Part shown: piece by piece, positions 1 through 8,812 of the stretch | Layout: each line of letters starts with the position of its first letter | Position numbering within the stretch: the stretch's first letter is position 1 | NCBI RefSeq assembly: GCF_014287275.1 | Contig: NZ_JACONZ010000001.1 | Location: 992,001-1,056,000, forward strand | From: Anaerofilum hominis | Lineage (GTDB): Bacteria; Bacillota; Clostridia; Oscillospirales; Ruminococcaceae | Length of the DNA stretch: 64,000 nt | Direction of reading: 5' to 3' | The notes under the pieces: model-generated | Databases searched by the model: none | Told to the model about the DNA's origin: nothing | What the model saw: the letters and a program-made list of their open reading frames with translations, nothing else | Translations under genes and position numbers: made by a program

Positions 1-1663
1 CGACGCTCTCCAGCTGGATGCGTCCTTCCACCGCCTCCACACGCACTCGGTGCTCCTCTGCGGGCGGCAACGTAAAGGCTTCTACTGGCACAAATTCGGT
101 GCTGCGCTCAAGCGGGATCAATTTTTCCATGTCGCCGCAGCTGATGTGCAGAATACTGCGCTCCCGCGCACGCACCATCACCCGTACCCCGCAGGGCTCC
201 CGCACGTTCAGCAGCGAGTAGGATGCGTATCCCCCCATATCCAGCTCCAGCAGCAGGTCGTCCAATGGATTCCAGCGAAAATGCATGGGCCGGGAAAAGG
301 GCATATCCCGCCGCGGCGGCGGCGTGCCGTCTCTCAGCAACAGCCGAGTGCCGTCCTCTGTGCGAAAATCGTAGGGGTTGCCGTACTCCCAGCCGCTGGA
401 AAAAGTGCCTGTGTGGGGCTCATAAGCCGCGGCTGGTACCCGGCGCCCGGGCCGCCGCAGCACGATGCTGTGCTGCTCGGGCGACAGTGTGCAGTTTTCA
501 AACTTCATGTTTTCCAGCATTTCGTTGAAAATGGCCTGGCACTCGGTGTAGCCGGGCCGCGGGCCGGCGCCGTTGAAAAAATCGAGCAGCTGGTCCCACC
601 CTTTGGGCAAAGCGTACTGTACCGGATCCCGGCGCAGCTTCCCGTCCGGAGTCATGGAGGTCTTCCAACTCCAGAGATTGAACCCCATCCCCAAACTGTC
701 TGCCGCCTCCAACAGAGCAGATATCTCCTGGGCGTTGCCGCCGCCCTCCCCCAACCAAACCGGCACATTTAGCCGCAGACTGGGTTCCAGATAACGGAAC
801 AGGGAACGCCGCTCCGGCGAAAGGCCATAAAAGTGGACGTGGATACACCAATTGTTGCATTTCGGATCATAGTTGTGGTCGAAGATCTCCATATTGGTGG
901 CAGCCGCCGCCCCCTCGATGGTGAGCATGTGGTTTTTGTCGATGGCCCTCAGCCGCGGGACCAGCCGGTCGTAATAGGCCGCCAATTGTGGAATGAGATG
1001 AAACCACTCGCAGGGGGCTACCGGCTCGTTGAGCAGGTCGTAGCCGCCCACGATCCAGCGGTCTTTATAGCGGCGGGCGATCTCCTCCCACAGCCGGATC
1101 GACCGCTCCATGCTCTCTTCCTCCAGAAAAAAGAGCGGCATGGATTTTAGCCCGTCGTCGCACTTGATGCCGGACTGACCGCCAGGCGCTGTGTGCAGAT
1201 CCAGAATGGCGTACAGACGGTACCGTTCGCACCAGTCCAGTACGTCGTCCAGCATGGCGAAGCTGTCCTCGTTCCAGGTAAAGCCCGGCTCCTCAGGTAA
1301 GAAAGCCCGCGCGTTCAGCGGCAGCCGAACAGAATTATAGCCGTACCCGGCCATGGCGCGGATATCTGCCTCTCCCAAATGGCTGCGATACCAGCGGGGC
1401 CAAAACTTTTTGGCATACTCGCTGCCACACAACAGCCGCACGCTGTCCTCCATGCTGCGGGCCCGATCGAAGCGGGCGGGCGGCTGTGCCGGATCGTCCA
1501 TCGCCCAGGGGCGGCGCACATCTCCGCACAAAAAGCCCTCAGGGTTGGTCCAGTTGCCGGCCGCCCAGCCCCGCAGGCGAATCTCCTCTCCACGGCCGTT
1601 GCGCATGCTGCGTCCGTCTGTATGTAAAAAGCCTTCTACGCGCTCATTAGAATAAATGCTCAT
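1..1663 (-). CDS. Glycoside hydrolase family 5 (cellulase-like), 3' end cut by window edge
   Basis: Reading in from the left edge, the minus strand has 554 open codons with no stop before base 1. Residues 105-115 and 150-163 carry the GH5 (beta/alpha)8 pattern: YGYNSVRLPLN, then LDLHTAPGGQ. The acid/base Glu is E213 in LLNEP and the nucleophile is probably E306 in WLGEG. The segment after about residue 350 looks like a C-terminal beta domain. There is no signal peptide at the N-terminus, so the enzyme is probably cytoplasmic and would act on imported oligosaccharides (inference). The start ATG follows AAGGAAGTGAAG. The exact substrate (beta-glucan, glucoside, mannan) cannot be told. It is divergent from the importer locus to its right, which may feed it. 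Confidence 0.85.
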   Translation of the reverse strand, partial: MSIYSNERVEGFLHTDGRSMRNGRGEEIRLRGWAAGNWTNPEGFLCGDVRRPWAMDDPAQPPARFDRARSMEDSVRLLCGSEYAKKFWPRWYRSHLGEADIRAMAGYGYNSVRLPLNARAFLPEEPGFTWNEDSFAMLDDVLDWCERYRLYAILDLHTAPGGQSGIKCDDGLKSMPLFFLEEESMERSIRLWEEIARRYKDRWIVGGYDLLNEPVAPCEWFHLIPQLAAYYDRLVPRLRAIDKNHMLTIEGAAAATNMEIFDHNYDPKCNNWCIHVHFYGLSPERRSLFRYLEPSLRLNVPVWLGEGGGNAQEISALLEAADSLGMGFNLWSWKTSMTPDGKLRRDPVQYALPKGWDQLLDFFNGAGPRPGYTECQAIFNEMLENMKFENCTLSPEQHSIVLRRPGRRVPAAAYEPHTGTFSSGWEYGNPYDFRTEDGTRLLLRDGTPPPRRDMPFSRPMHFRWNPLDDLLLELDMGGYASYSLLNVREPCGVRVMVRARERSILHISCGDMEKLIPLERSTEFVPVEAFTLPPAEEHRVRVEAVEGRIQLESV

Positions 1664-1716
1664 TCTTCACTTCCTTTCCGTCTCTCCCCATTCTTTGTAC
1701 ATATTCACTACTATTT

Positions 1717-1744
1717 AGTATAATTGATGGCATTTTTTATTCAA
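1717..1744 (-). promoter_or_regulatory. Promoter of the GH5 gene
   Basis: On the minus strand TTGAAT (1744-1739) is followed after 16 bases by TATACT (1722-1717), about 55 bases before the GH5 start. Confidence 0.55.
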
Positions 1745-1807
1745 TTCTCTTTTTGCCGTTCCTTCTATTCCTTTTTAGAATATTCTTTCTTCTCTTTGCC
1801 GTCTCTC

Positions 1808-1836
1808 TTGACACGAGAAAGTCCCCATCTTATAAT
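1808..1836 (+). promoter_or_regulatory. Consensus sigma-A promoter
   Basis: TTGACA (1808-1813), a 17-base spacer and TATAAT (1831-1836) match the consensus exactly. Transcription would start near 1843, which rules out the longer upstream reading of the next gene and supports its start at 1897. Confidence 0.85.
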
Positions 1837-1896
1837 GCCTATCATATCAGACAGCGGCTTTTCTTTCCCCTTTGGACAGCTGCAAAAGGAGGAACC

Positions 1897-2319
1897 ATGC
1901 AAAACAGACTGGCAGAGCAGCGCGGACTGCAAAAGATCCGGAGCTGCTTTCGAAATTATCTTATCGGCGGCCTTTTACTGGTGCTGCTGTACGCAGCCTG
2001 GCACAGCGGCTTCACGCCGGGCAGTCTGGCCGGGGCGGCCTGGATCTGGGGCGACGGCTTCGTGATGTCCGGCATTCTCCTCTATCTGGCGGTAGGGGCC
2101 TCAGTCCTGGGACGGCACAGTTATTTTGATTGGGTCTTTTACGGCATCTATCTTTCCAGGTTTCTGTTTACCCACAGCAGAGATGAGGAATACACCAATT
2201 TTTTTGACTTTAAAAAATTACGTCGCCGCGGCGACGCACCGTTCTGGCCCGGCGTTCTGGTAGCTACCATCTGGTTTTTGACTGGCCTGATCCTCAGTAT
2301 GTTGTACTATCTGCTCTAA
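1897..2319 (+). CDS. Small membrane protein, DUF3899-like
   Basis: A 140-residue protein with three hydrophobic segments (about residues 22-40, 52-70 and 118-138). Between the second and third is a charged loop containing a KKLRRRGD stretch. The layout and basic loop recall DUF3899 membrane proteins, but this is from memory of the family and is tentative. ATG is chosen at 1897 because AAAGGAGG lies 6 bases upstream and the promoter at 1808-1836 would not transcribe an earlier start. It is a single-gene unit with its own promoter and terminator. Function unknown. Confidence 0.7.
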   Translation: MQNRLAEQRGLQKIRSCFRNYLIGGLLLVLLYAAWHSGFTPGSLAGAAWIWGDGFVMSGILLYLAVGASVLGRHSYFDWVFYGIYLSRFLFTHSRDEEYTNFFDFKKLRRRGDAPFWPGVLVATIWFLTGLILSMLYYLL

Positions 2320-2350
2320 AAAGCCTGCCCCTACTGCAGGCCCTCTTTCT

Positions 2351-2377
2351 GGCCCGGGCTGTTGCCCGGGCCTTTTT
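2351..2377 (+). terminator. Intrinsic terminator
   Basis: GGCCCGGGC (2351-2359), loop TGTT, GCCCGGGCC (2364-2372), then five T. It closes the small membrane-protein unit. Confidence 0.85.
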
Positions 2378-2506
2378 GTCGTCTTTATCCTTATGCAAAT
2401 TTTACAAAAAAAGAAGTTTTTTTAACCAGCGCCACCAAAGGTTCTGAGCACTTCTTCTAACTATCAACATTGAATGCTGTGCAACATCACTATTCCTTTT
2501 GAGATT

Positions 2507-2572
2507 ATTCCATAATGGAATTATGTCTCCCCAAAAAACTGAATTGAAAGAGACAGACGCAGCCGCTATAAT
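2507..2572 (+). promoter_or_regulatory. Importer operon promoter with upstream palindrome
   Basis: TTGAAA (2544-2549), 17 bases, TATAAT (2567-2572). Upstream, 2507-2521 is a perfect 15-base palindrome, ATTCCAT-A-ATGGAAT, whose centre is 33 bases before the -35. That position suits an activator, or a repressor acting from a distance. The leader to the first gene is about 180 bases and holds no obvious reading frame. The rest of 2378-2756 is noncoding. Confidence 0.65.
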
Positions 2573-2756
2573 GAAACCGCACAGAAAACTCCACCAGATC
2601 GCTCTCAAAAATAGAGACTTTTCACAATGAGCCCTTTGCTTCCTCATGCGGTGACAGCAACAGGGCTGGGCACACCGTAAGTAGGGTCCGTCCGCGCCTG
2701 TGGCAGAGTGCGGCGGCCTATTTATAAAACCGGCAAGAAAAGGAAGGAGAAATATC

Positions 2757-4415
2757 ATGTCAATGAAACATTCTTCACGCTGGCTCAAAATCGCAGGATT
2801 GGCTCTCACAGCCAGTATTGCAATGAGCCTGCTCACCGGCTGCGGCGGCAGCGACGCGGGCGACAGCGGCGCTGCGGGCGGCGCGGCGGGCAGCGCGGCC
2901 AAAAACCTCACCTTTGTCATGAGCGGCGATGTGGGAGACCTTTCCCCGTTCGGCGGTGATAGCGGCGGACGCCATCACACCTATCGCATGATGTACGACT
3001 GCCTGTGCGCCAGCAAAGGGCTGGGTCAGAGCGTAGCCGATCTCCAGGGCCAGATGGCTAAAACAGTCACCGTGGTGGACGATACCACTGTGGACGTGGA
3101 GCTCTACGATTACATCCATGACAATCAGGGCAACGCCATCAAGGCCAGCGACGTGGTCTTCAGCTATGAGGCGGCCATCGCCAGCGGCACCATGGAAAAG
3201 CTGAACGGTTATCTGGACAGCATCGAGGCTACCGGCGACACCACCGTGCGCATCAAGCTCACCGCCCCTTCCAAGGGCGCGATGGAGTGGTGCCTGTGCA
3301 CCGTGCCGGTCATCAGCCAGAGCTGGTTTGAGGCGGCGTCTGATGCGGACAAGACCTCAAAGCCCGCCACCACCGGCGCTTACGAGCTGGTGGAGACCGT
3401 GGCCAGCAGCCATACCACTTTAAAGAAAAATGCCGACTATTGGCAGACAGACGAGTCGCTGCGCACTTTCTACGGCGCCCAGCCCTTTGAGACCATCACG
3501 CTGAACGTGGTCACCGAATCCGCTATGCGGGTCATTGCCCTGCAGAACCTCGAGGCCGATATCTCCCAAAACGTGCCGGCCAACGAGATCTCCTCTTTCC
3601 TCAACGAAGACGGCACCAGCGTTGAGGGCTGGAACGTCTTCGCCGATGAGAATGGGCGTTTCAATGTATTTATGTTCAACAATGACAACAGCGTGTTCGC
3701 GGATAACAAGGCCCTGCGTCAGGCCGTGCTGTACGGCATTGATTTTGAGGCCGTGCGCCAGGGCTACGGCAACACCCCCACCAACGGCTCGGTCTGCCAC
3801 GACTTCAGCCCCGATGTGGCCAGCGACTTTAATCCTGAGTGGAAAAACGAGGATTATTACGATTATAACATCGACAAGGCCAAAGAGCTGATGGCCGAAG
3901 CCGGATATCCCGACGGCGGCTTCACCATCCGTCTGATGTATCAGAACAGCACCACTGCCACCGCCGGCATGACCGTCGTACAGGATTATCTGTCCAAGCT
4001 GGGCATCACTGTGGAATTGAACCCTGCCGATCAGGCCCTGTTCAACTCTTACAAATACGACGACACCAAATGGGATATCATCGTCGACTCCAAGGCAACC
4101 TCCGACTACGTCACCAGCGTCTGGCAGAATGTGTTCGATACCAACGCCTTTGAAAACGGCAGCGCCTGCTTCACCCACGATGACAAGCTGCAGGAGCTGT
4201 TGGAGACCGCCAGCAATACCACTACCAGCAGTCCTGAGGCGCTGGATGCGTTCCACGATTATCTGAAAGATCAGGCCTATGCCATCGGCATGTTCTGGAA
4301 TTACACCTACTATGTAGCGCAGGACGGCGTTACCGAGATGTATCCCGACGGATTCGGTAATCTGACCGCCAACACGGTGGGGCTGGCAGACGGCTTCGCT
4401 TCTGTCGCGGAGTGA
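2757..4415 (+). CDS. ABC importer substrate-binding lipoprotein (SBP_bac_5, Dpp/Opp type)
   Basis: A 552-residue extracytoplasmic binding protein. The N-terminus has KH..SRWLK, a hydrophobic core and the lipobox LLTGC with the lipidated Cys at residue 29, then a Gly/Ala/Ser linker. The rest follows the family 5 fold, including the pattern NNDNSVFADNKALRQAVLYGID. Length is normal for DppA/OppA. The ATG at 2757 follows AAGGAAGGAGA. It is first in the operon with two permeases and two ATPases. Family 5 proteins bind peptides, nickel or oligosaccharides; a GH5 gene and an epimerase-like gene nearby make a glycan ligand possible, but peptides remain the default. Confidence 0.9.
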   Translation: MSMKHSSRWLKIAGLALTASIAMSLLTGCGGSDAGDSGAAGGAAGSAAKNLTFVMSGDVGDLSPFGGDSGGRHHTYRMMYDCLCASKGLGQSVADLQGQMAKTVTVVDDTTVDVELYDYIHDNQGNAIKASDVVFSYEAAIASGTMEKLNGYLDSIEATGDTTVRIKLTAPSKGAMEWCLCTVPVISQSWFEAASDADKTSKPATTGAYELVETVASSHTTLKKNADYWQTDESLRTFYGAQPFETITLNVVTESAMRVIALQNLEADISQNVPANEISSFLNEDGTSVEGWNVFADENGRFNVFMFNNDNSVFADNKALRQAVLYGIDFEAVRQGYGNTPTNGSVCHDFSPDVASDFNPEWKNEDYYDYNIDKAKELMAEAGYPDGGFTIRLMYQNSTTATAGMTVVQDYLSKLGITVELNPADQALFNSYKYDDTKWDIIVDSKATSDYVTSVWQNVFDTNAFENGSACFTHDDKLQELLETASNTTTSSPEALDAFHDYLKDQAYAIGMFWNYTYYVAQDGVTEMYPDGFGNLTANTVGLADGFASVAE

Positions 4416-4477
4416 CCCCTGCGCTGGAGCGGCTTTTAAAGAAAGGTCCCTCTGGATCTGAATGAATGTGCAAGCGA

Positions 4478-4520
4478 GTGCACATGCGCTGCCATGGGTC
4501 ACCCCGCCGCGCATGTGCAC
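4478..4520 (+). promoter_or_regulatory. Intercistronic stem-loop after the SBP gene
   Basis: GTGCACATGCGC (4478-4489) and GCGCATGTGCAC (4509-4520) form a perfect 12-bp stem with a 19-base loop, followed by TTCTCTT. It lies in the 216-base gap between the binding protein and permease genes. Such hairpins commonly leave the SBP in excess over the membrane genes through mRNA 3'-end protection or partial termination. Confidence 0.7.
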
Positions 4521-4631
4521 TTCTCTTGTGAACGGCATCACGATGAAAACACCCGCGGCGGGAGACTGGCCTGCAACCCCAGGCGCATGCCGTCTCTCCG
4601 CGCGCCGGTGTAACTCAGAGAGGAAACAAAA

Positions 4632-5612
4632 ATGAGTAAATATGTCCTCAAGCGCGTGCTGCTGATGATTCCCATCCTCATCGGCGTCGCGATCATGATC
4701 TTTACCCTTATGTTTTTCGTCCCGGGCGATCCCGCCGAGATCATTCTGGGTAACGCCGCCACCGAGGCACAGGTCATCGCGGTCCGCGAGCAGCTGGGCC
4801 TCAACCAGCCCTATATCGTGCGTCTTGGCTCTTTTTTGAAAGAGTTGTTCTTCCATGGTAGTTTTGGCAACTCCTATATCTACGGCACTGATGTGGGGAC
4901 CGAGCTGATGTCCCGCTTTCCCAAGACGCTGGCTCTTGCTGCGTTCAGCATCCTGTTGTCCACGGTCATCGGCATCCCCTTGGGCATCCGCGCCGCCACC
5001 CACGCCAACCGGGCGGAAGATCGCGTCTCGATGTTCATCTCGATGGTCGGCGTCTCAATGCCCAATTTTTGGCTGGCTTTGATGCTGGTGCTTCTCTTTT
5101 CTCTGAAGCTGGGCTGGCTGCCCTCCAGCGGCGCCAAGGGCTGGCAATATTATATCCTGCCGGTGCTGGCAAACGCTCTGGGCGGCATTGCGGGCATCGC
5201 CCGTCTGACCCGGTCCAGTATGCTGGAGGTCATCCGCGCCGACTATGTCACTACTGCCCGGGCCAAAGGGGTACCGGAGCACAGCGTCATCTATAAACAC
5301 GCGCTGCCCAACGCCCTTATCCCCATCATCACCATCTGTGGCGGCCGCTTCGGCGGGCAGCTGGGAGGCACCATGGTCATCGAGACTGTTTTTTCCATCC
5401 CGGGCATCGGTGCCTATCTGATCAACAGTATCAACAACCGCGACTATAATGCGGTACAGGGCAGCGTGCTGTACATTGCTTTCACTTTTGGGGTGGTCAT
5501 GCTGCTGGTCGACCTGATCTATGCCTATGTGGACCCGCGCATCAAGGCCCAGTACGAGGGACAGAGCAAAAAACGGGTAAAAAAAGTGAAAGGGGTGGGC
5601 GCAGGTGCCTGA
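4632..5612 (+). CDS. ABC importer permease, DppB type
   Basis: A 326-residue inner-membrane permease with six predicted helices. The family start pattern (KRVLLMIPILIGVAIMIF, then FFVPGDPAEI) is present, and the EAA loop RADYVTTARAKGVPE near residue 205 contacts the ATPase. Start ATG at 4632 follows AGAGAGGAAAC. The C-terminal tail is basic. The next gene starts on a GTG inside its last codons, so the two permeases are translationally coupled. Substrate specificity is set by the binding protein, not seen here. Confidence 0.92.
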   Translation: MSKYVLKRVLLMIPILIGVAIMIFTLMFFVPGDPAEIILGNAATEAQVIAVREQLGLNQPYIVRLGSFLKELFFHGSFGNSYIYGTDVGTELMSRFPKTLALAAFSILLSTVIGIPLGIRAATHANRAEDRVSMFISMVGVSMPNFWLALMLVLLFSLKLGWLPSSGAKGWQYYILPVLANALGGIAGIARLTRSSMLEVIRADYVTTARAKGVPEHSVIYKHALPNALIPIITICGGRFGGQLGGTMVIETVFSIPGIGAYLINSINNRDYNAVQGSVLYIAFTFGVVMLLVDLIYAYVDPRIKAQYEGQSKKRVKKVKGVGAGA

Positions 5613-6519
5613 TACCGCAGTCAAAATGAGCAAAGGCGCAAAGCGCGGCGGGCAACGCCCGCCGAAAAAGCTGGCGCGCACCGGCTCGGCCCTGTATGTT
5701 TGGCAAAGGATCTGTCAAAATCCGCTGGCGCTGGCCGGAGTTATCGCCATCTGTGTGATGATTATACTCTCGATTCTTTCCCCGTTCTTTCTCAAATACG
5801 ACTACTCTACCATCGACATGACGAGTGCTTGCGCCACCCCCAGCGCCGAACATCTGTTTGGCTGTGACGAGTTGGGGCGTGACATTCTGGCCCGCATCCT
5901 TTACGGTGCCCGTTATACTCTGAGCGTAGGCTTTTTGTCGGTGGCGATCTCCGCTACCCTAGGCATCGCACTGGGCGCGGCCGCGGGCTATTTCGGCGGC
6001 ATCGTGGACCAGATCGTTATGCGTTTTCTGGATATCATGGCGGCTTTTCCCCAACTGTTGCTGGCCATCGCCATCTCGGCGGTGCTGGGCACCGGCTTTG
6101 ACAAATGCATTTATGCACTGGGCATCTCGGGCATTCCGCACTTCGCCCGCATGATGCGTGCCAACATTCTCACCATCCGCGGACAGGAGTTTGTCGAAGC
6201 TGCGACCTCCATCAACTGCTCCAAGCTGCGCATCATCCTGCGGCACGTTATCCCCAACGCCATCGCGCCGCTTATCGTCGAGGTCTCGATGTCCATCGCT
6301 GGCGCCGGACTGGCAGCTTCGTCGCTGAGCTTTATCGGCCTGGGCGTACAGCCCCCCGCGCCCGAGTGGGGCGCCATGTTGGCTTCGGCCCGCAACTACA
6401 TCCGCCTGTACCCCCACATGATCATGTTTCCCGGCCTCTTCATTATGATCAGCGTGCTGAGCTTCAACCTGATCGGCGATGCCATCCGTGACGCGCTCGA
6501 CCCGAAGCTGAAAGACTGA
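5605..6519 (+). CDS. ABC importer permease, DppC type
   Basis: A 304-residue second permease. A basic leader (residues 1-30) precedes the first helix. DELGRDILARILYGARYTL near residue 90 is the DppC hallmark, and the EAA loop GQEFVEAATSINCSK lies near 195. The GTG start at 5605 overlaps the end of the DppB-type gene by 8 bases and has AAAGGGG upstream. A later in-frame ATG at 5626 lacks a good ribosome site, so GTG is preferred. Confidence 0.92.
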   Translation: MPDTAVKMSKGAKRGGQRPPKKLARTGSALYVWQRICQNPLALAGVIAICVMIILSILSPFFLKYDYSTIDMTSACATPSAEHLFGCDELGRDILARILYGARYTLSVGFLSVAISATLGIALGAAAGYFGGIVDQIVMRFLDIMAAFPQLLLAIAISAVLGTGFDKCIYALGISGIPHFARMMRANILTIRGQEFVEAATSINCSKLRIILRHVIPNAIAPLIVEVSMSIAGAGLAASSLSFIGLGVQPPAPEWGAMLASARNYIRLYPHMIMFPGLFIMISVLSFNLIGDAIRDALDPKLKD

Positions 6520-6536
6520 GAAAGGCAGGAAAGAAA

Positions 6537-7544
6537 ATGGAAAACAACATGGCAAAAAAGGATCAGCGTTTCCTGTCCGTGCGCGATCTGGTGGTGGAGT
6601 ATCGCTCCGAGGGCAAAACGGTTCACGCAGTGAACCATGTCTCCTTTGACCTTTCCAAAGGCAAAACCCTTGGTCTGGTGGGCGAGACAGGCGCTGGCAA
6701 GACCTCGATCGCAAAAGCGATCCTGCGCATTTTGCCCGACCACTCCACCCAGCGGGCGGAGGGCGTGGTGGAGCTGGACGGCGAGGATATGATGGCTCTG
6801 CCTGAACATGAGATGCAAAAGCTTCGCGGGCACAAGGTGTCCATGATCTTTCAGGACCCGATGACCGCCCTTAATCCAGTGAAAACCGTGGCCGATCAGA
6901 TCGCCGAAGTGGTCAAGCTGCACAATCCGGTCACCAGGGCCGAATCGCTGGAGCGGGCCAAAAAGATGCTGGAGATGGTGGGGATTTCCGCCGACCGCGC
7001 AGGCGAGTACCCGCACCAGTTCTCAGGCGGCATGAAGCAGCGGGTGGTCATTGCTATGGCGCTGGCCTGCGACCCCGAGCTGCTGATTGCTGACGAACCC
7101 ACGACAGCGCTGGACGTGACCATTCAGGCCCAGGTGCTGGACATGATCAACAAACTCAAGGAAGAGCTGAACACCTCGATGATCATGATCACCCATGATC
7201 TTGGCGTGGTAGCCGAGACCTGCGACACTGTGGCTGTCACCTATGCTGGCCAGGTCATCGAGTACGGCAGTAAGGAGGACATCTTTGACCGGCCCTCTCA
7301 CCCCTATACCGTCGGCCTGTTCAAGGCGCTGCCCAACATGAACAAGGACGCCGATCGTCTGGCGCCGATCGACGGCCTGCCGCCCGATCCCACCAATCTG
7401 CCCCAAGGCTGCAGCTTCTCTCCGCGCTGTCCCTATGCGACCGAAGAATGTCGTCTCACCCCGGTTGACAGCCGGGAGATTGCTCCGGGGCACTTTTGCC
7501 GCTGCATCAAAGCTGCCGCCAAAGCGACCACCCAGGAGGTATAA
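6537..7544 (+). CDS. ABC importer ATPase, DppD type
   Basis: A 335-residue ATPase with Walker [10 protein letters not shown] near residue 50, Q-loop [10 protein letters not shown], signature FSGGMKQR near 160 and Walker [13 protein letters not shown]. The C-terminal oligopeptide/dipeptide extension includes [11 protein letters not shown], the Cys pair that in some family members binds an iron-sulfur cluster. It works with the following DppF-type ATPase as a heterodimer on the cytoplasmic face. Confidence 0.93.
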   Translation: MENNMAKKDQRFLSVRDLVVEYRSEGKTVHAVNHVSFDLSKGKTLGLVGETGAGKTSIAKAILRILPDHSTQRAEGVVELDGEDMMALPEHEMQKLRGHKVSMIFQDPMTALNPVKTVADQIAEVVKLHNPVTRAESLERAKKMLEMVGISADRAGEYPHQFSGGMKQRVVIAMALACDPELLIADEPTTALDVTIQAQVLDMINKLKEELNTSMIMITHDLGVVAETCDTVAVTYAGQVIEYGSKEDIFDRPSHPYTVGLFKALPNMNKDADRLAPIDGLPPDPTNLPQGCSFSPRCPYATEECRLTPVDSREIAPGHFCRCIKAAAKATTQEV

Positions 7545-7547
7545 AAA

Positions 7548-8516
7548 ATGGCTGCATTATTAGAGGTCAAAAACCTGAAAAAATATTTCCCTACCAACAA
7601 GGGGGTCGTTCATGCGGTTGATGACGTCTCTTTCAGACTGGACGCGGGTAAAACAATGGGCGTGGTCGGAGAATCCGGCTGTGGAAAATCCACTCTAGGC
7701 CGCACCATCATCCATCTGCAGAACTCTACCGACGGGCAGATCCTGTTCGCGGGCGAAGATGTCACCCATGTCAAAGGCAAAGAACTGAAAAAGCTGCGCG
7801 AGAATATGCAGATCATTTTTCAGGATCCTTACTCCTCACTGAACCCGCGCATGTCGGTGCATGACACCATTGTTGAACCGCTGATCCTGTCAGGCAAGTT
7901 CAAAGGACCTGCGCTGGAGAAAGAGGCCGACCGCCTGATGGATATGGTGGGCATCGAGTCGCGCCTACGGGGTGCCTATCCCCACGAAATGGACGGTGGA
8001 CGCCGTCAGCGCGTCGGCATCGGCCGCGCGCTGGCCCTCAACCCCAAGTTTATCGTCTGTGATGAGCCGGTCTCGGCGCTGGATGTTTCTATCCAAGCCC
8101 AGGTGCTCAATCTGCTGATGGATCTGCAGGATGAGTTCAATCTGACTTATATGTTCGTTACCCACGACTTGTCGGTGGTGCGGCACATCTCGGACAGCAT
8201 CTGCGTGATGTATCTCGGCCAACTGGTGGAGACCTGTGATACCAAGGAATTGTTCGAGTGCCAGCTGCACCCTTATTCCAAAGCATTACTGTCGGCTATC
8301 CCCTCTACCGACATCCATCATCCCACCAAGCGTATCGTCATCAAGGGTGAGATCATCTCCCCCATCGATCCCAAGCCCGGCTGTCGTTTTGCGGCGCGCT
8401 GCCCACACGCCTGCGAGCGTTGTCACCAGCCGCAGCAGCTCGAGGAGGTCACTCCCGGGCACTATGTAGCCTGCTGCCGTGTGCGGGAGCTCAATGAAGC
8501 GTTCAGCCGGACCTAG
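7548..8516 (+). CDS. ABC importer ATPase, DppF type
   Basis: A 322-residue ATPase three bases after its partner. Walker A is GESGCGKST and Walker B IVCDEPVSALD. The signature reads MDGGRRQR, with Asp in place of Ser; this DGGRRQR variant is known among OppF/DppF proteins and is not by itself damage. The C-terminus has ARCPHACERC, a second Cys motif. It is the last gene before a strong terminator at 8527-8576. Confidence 0.93.
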   Translation: MAALLEVKNLKKYFPTNKGVVHAVDDVSFRLDAGKTMGVVGESGCGKSTLGRTIIHLQNSTDGQILFAGEDVTHVKGKELKKLRENMQIIFQDPYSSLNPRMSVHDTIVEPLILSGKFKGPALEKEADRLMDMVGIESRLRGAYPHEMDGGRRQRVGIGRALALNPKFIVCDEPVSALDVSIQAQVLNLLMDLQDEFNLTYMFVTHDLSVVRHISDSICVMYLGQLVETCDTKELFECQLHPYSKALLSAIPSTDIHHPTKRIVIKGEIISPIDPKPGCRFAARCPHACERCHQPQQLEEVTPGHYVACCRVRELNEAFSRT

Positions 8517-8526
8517 CGCTGCCGGT

Positions 8527-8576
8527 GAGATATGTCCTTGGAACATTTTTTTGAGGGCATATCTCATCTTTTTTTA
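8527..8576 (+). terminator. Terminator of the Dpp-like operon
   Basis: GAGATATGTCC (8527-8537) pairs with GGGCATATCTC (8555-8565), one G-T wobble, followed closely by eight or more T. A smaller hairpin, AAAAAGCGC/GCGCTTTTT, lies at 8732-8751. Otherwise 8577-8812 is noncoding and presumably carries the promoter of the next gene, though no clear -35/-10 pair was found. Confidence 0.75.
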
Positions 8577-8812
8577 CCCCTGGTTTTTGTCCGAGAACAT
8601 TTCTCCGGCGGCATCTCCTGCCGGGGTGATCGGCTGGCCAGGCCTTGCAAAAAACGAGGACGCTTTTTTCGGCAGATTCAACTATCACAGGCAAGCCTTA
8701 ATTTAGAATCGGGAACTTTGCAAAATACGCAAAAAAGCGCTGGCGCTTTTTAACGGGTGAATTTGCCGACAGCCCCTTTACGGAACACAGCGCATAAATG
8801 GAGGTAATCTGT

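Noticed and set aside
1753..1896. Longer start for the small membrane protein
   Set aside because: It would begin upstream of a consensus promoter at 1808-1836; the ATG at 1897 has AAAGGAGG.
3420..5003. A 527-codon minus-strand open frame
   Set aside because: Antisense to the SBP and DppB-type genes.
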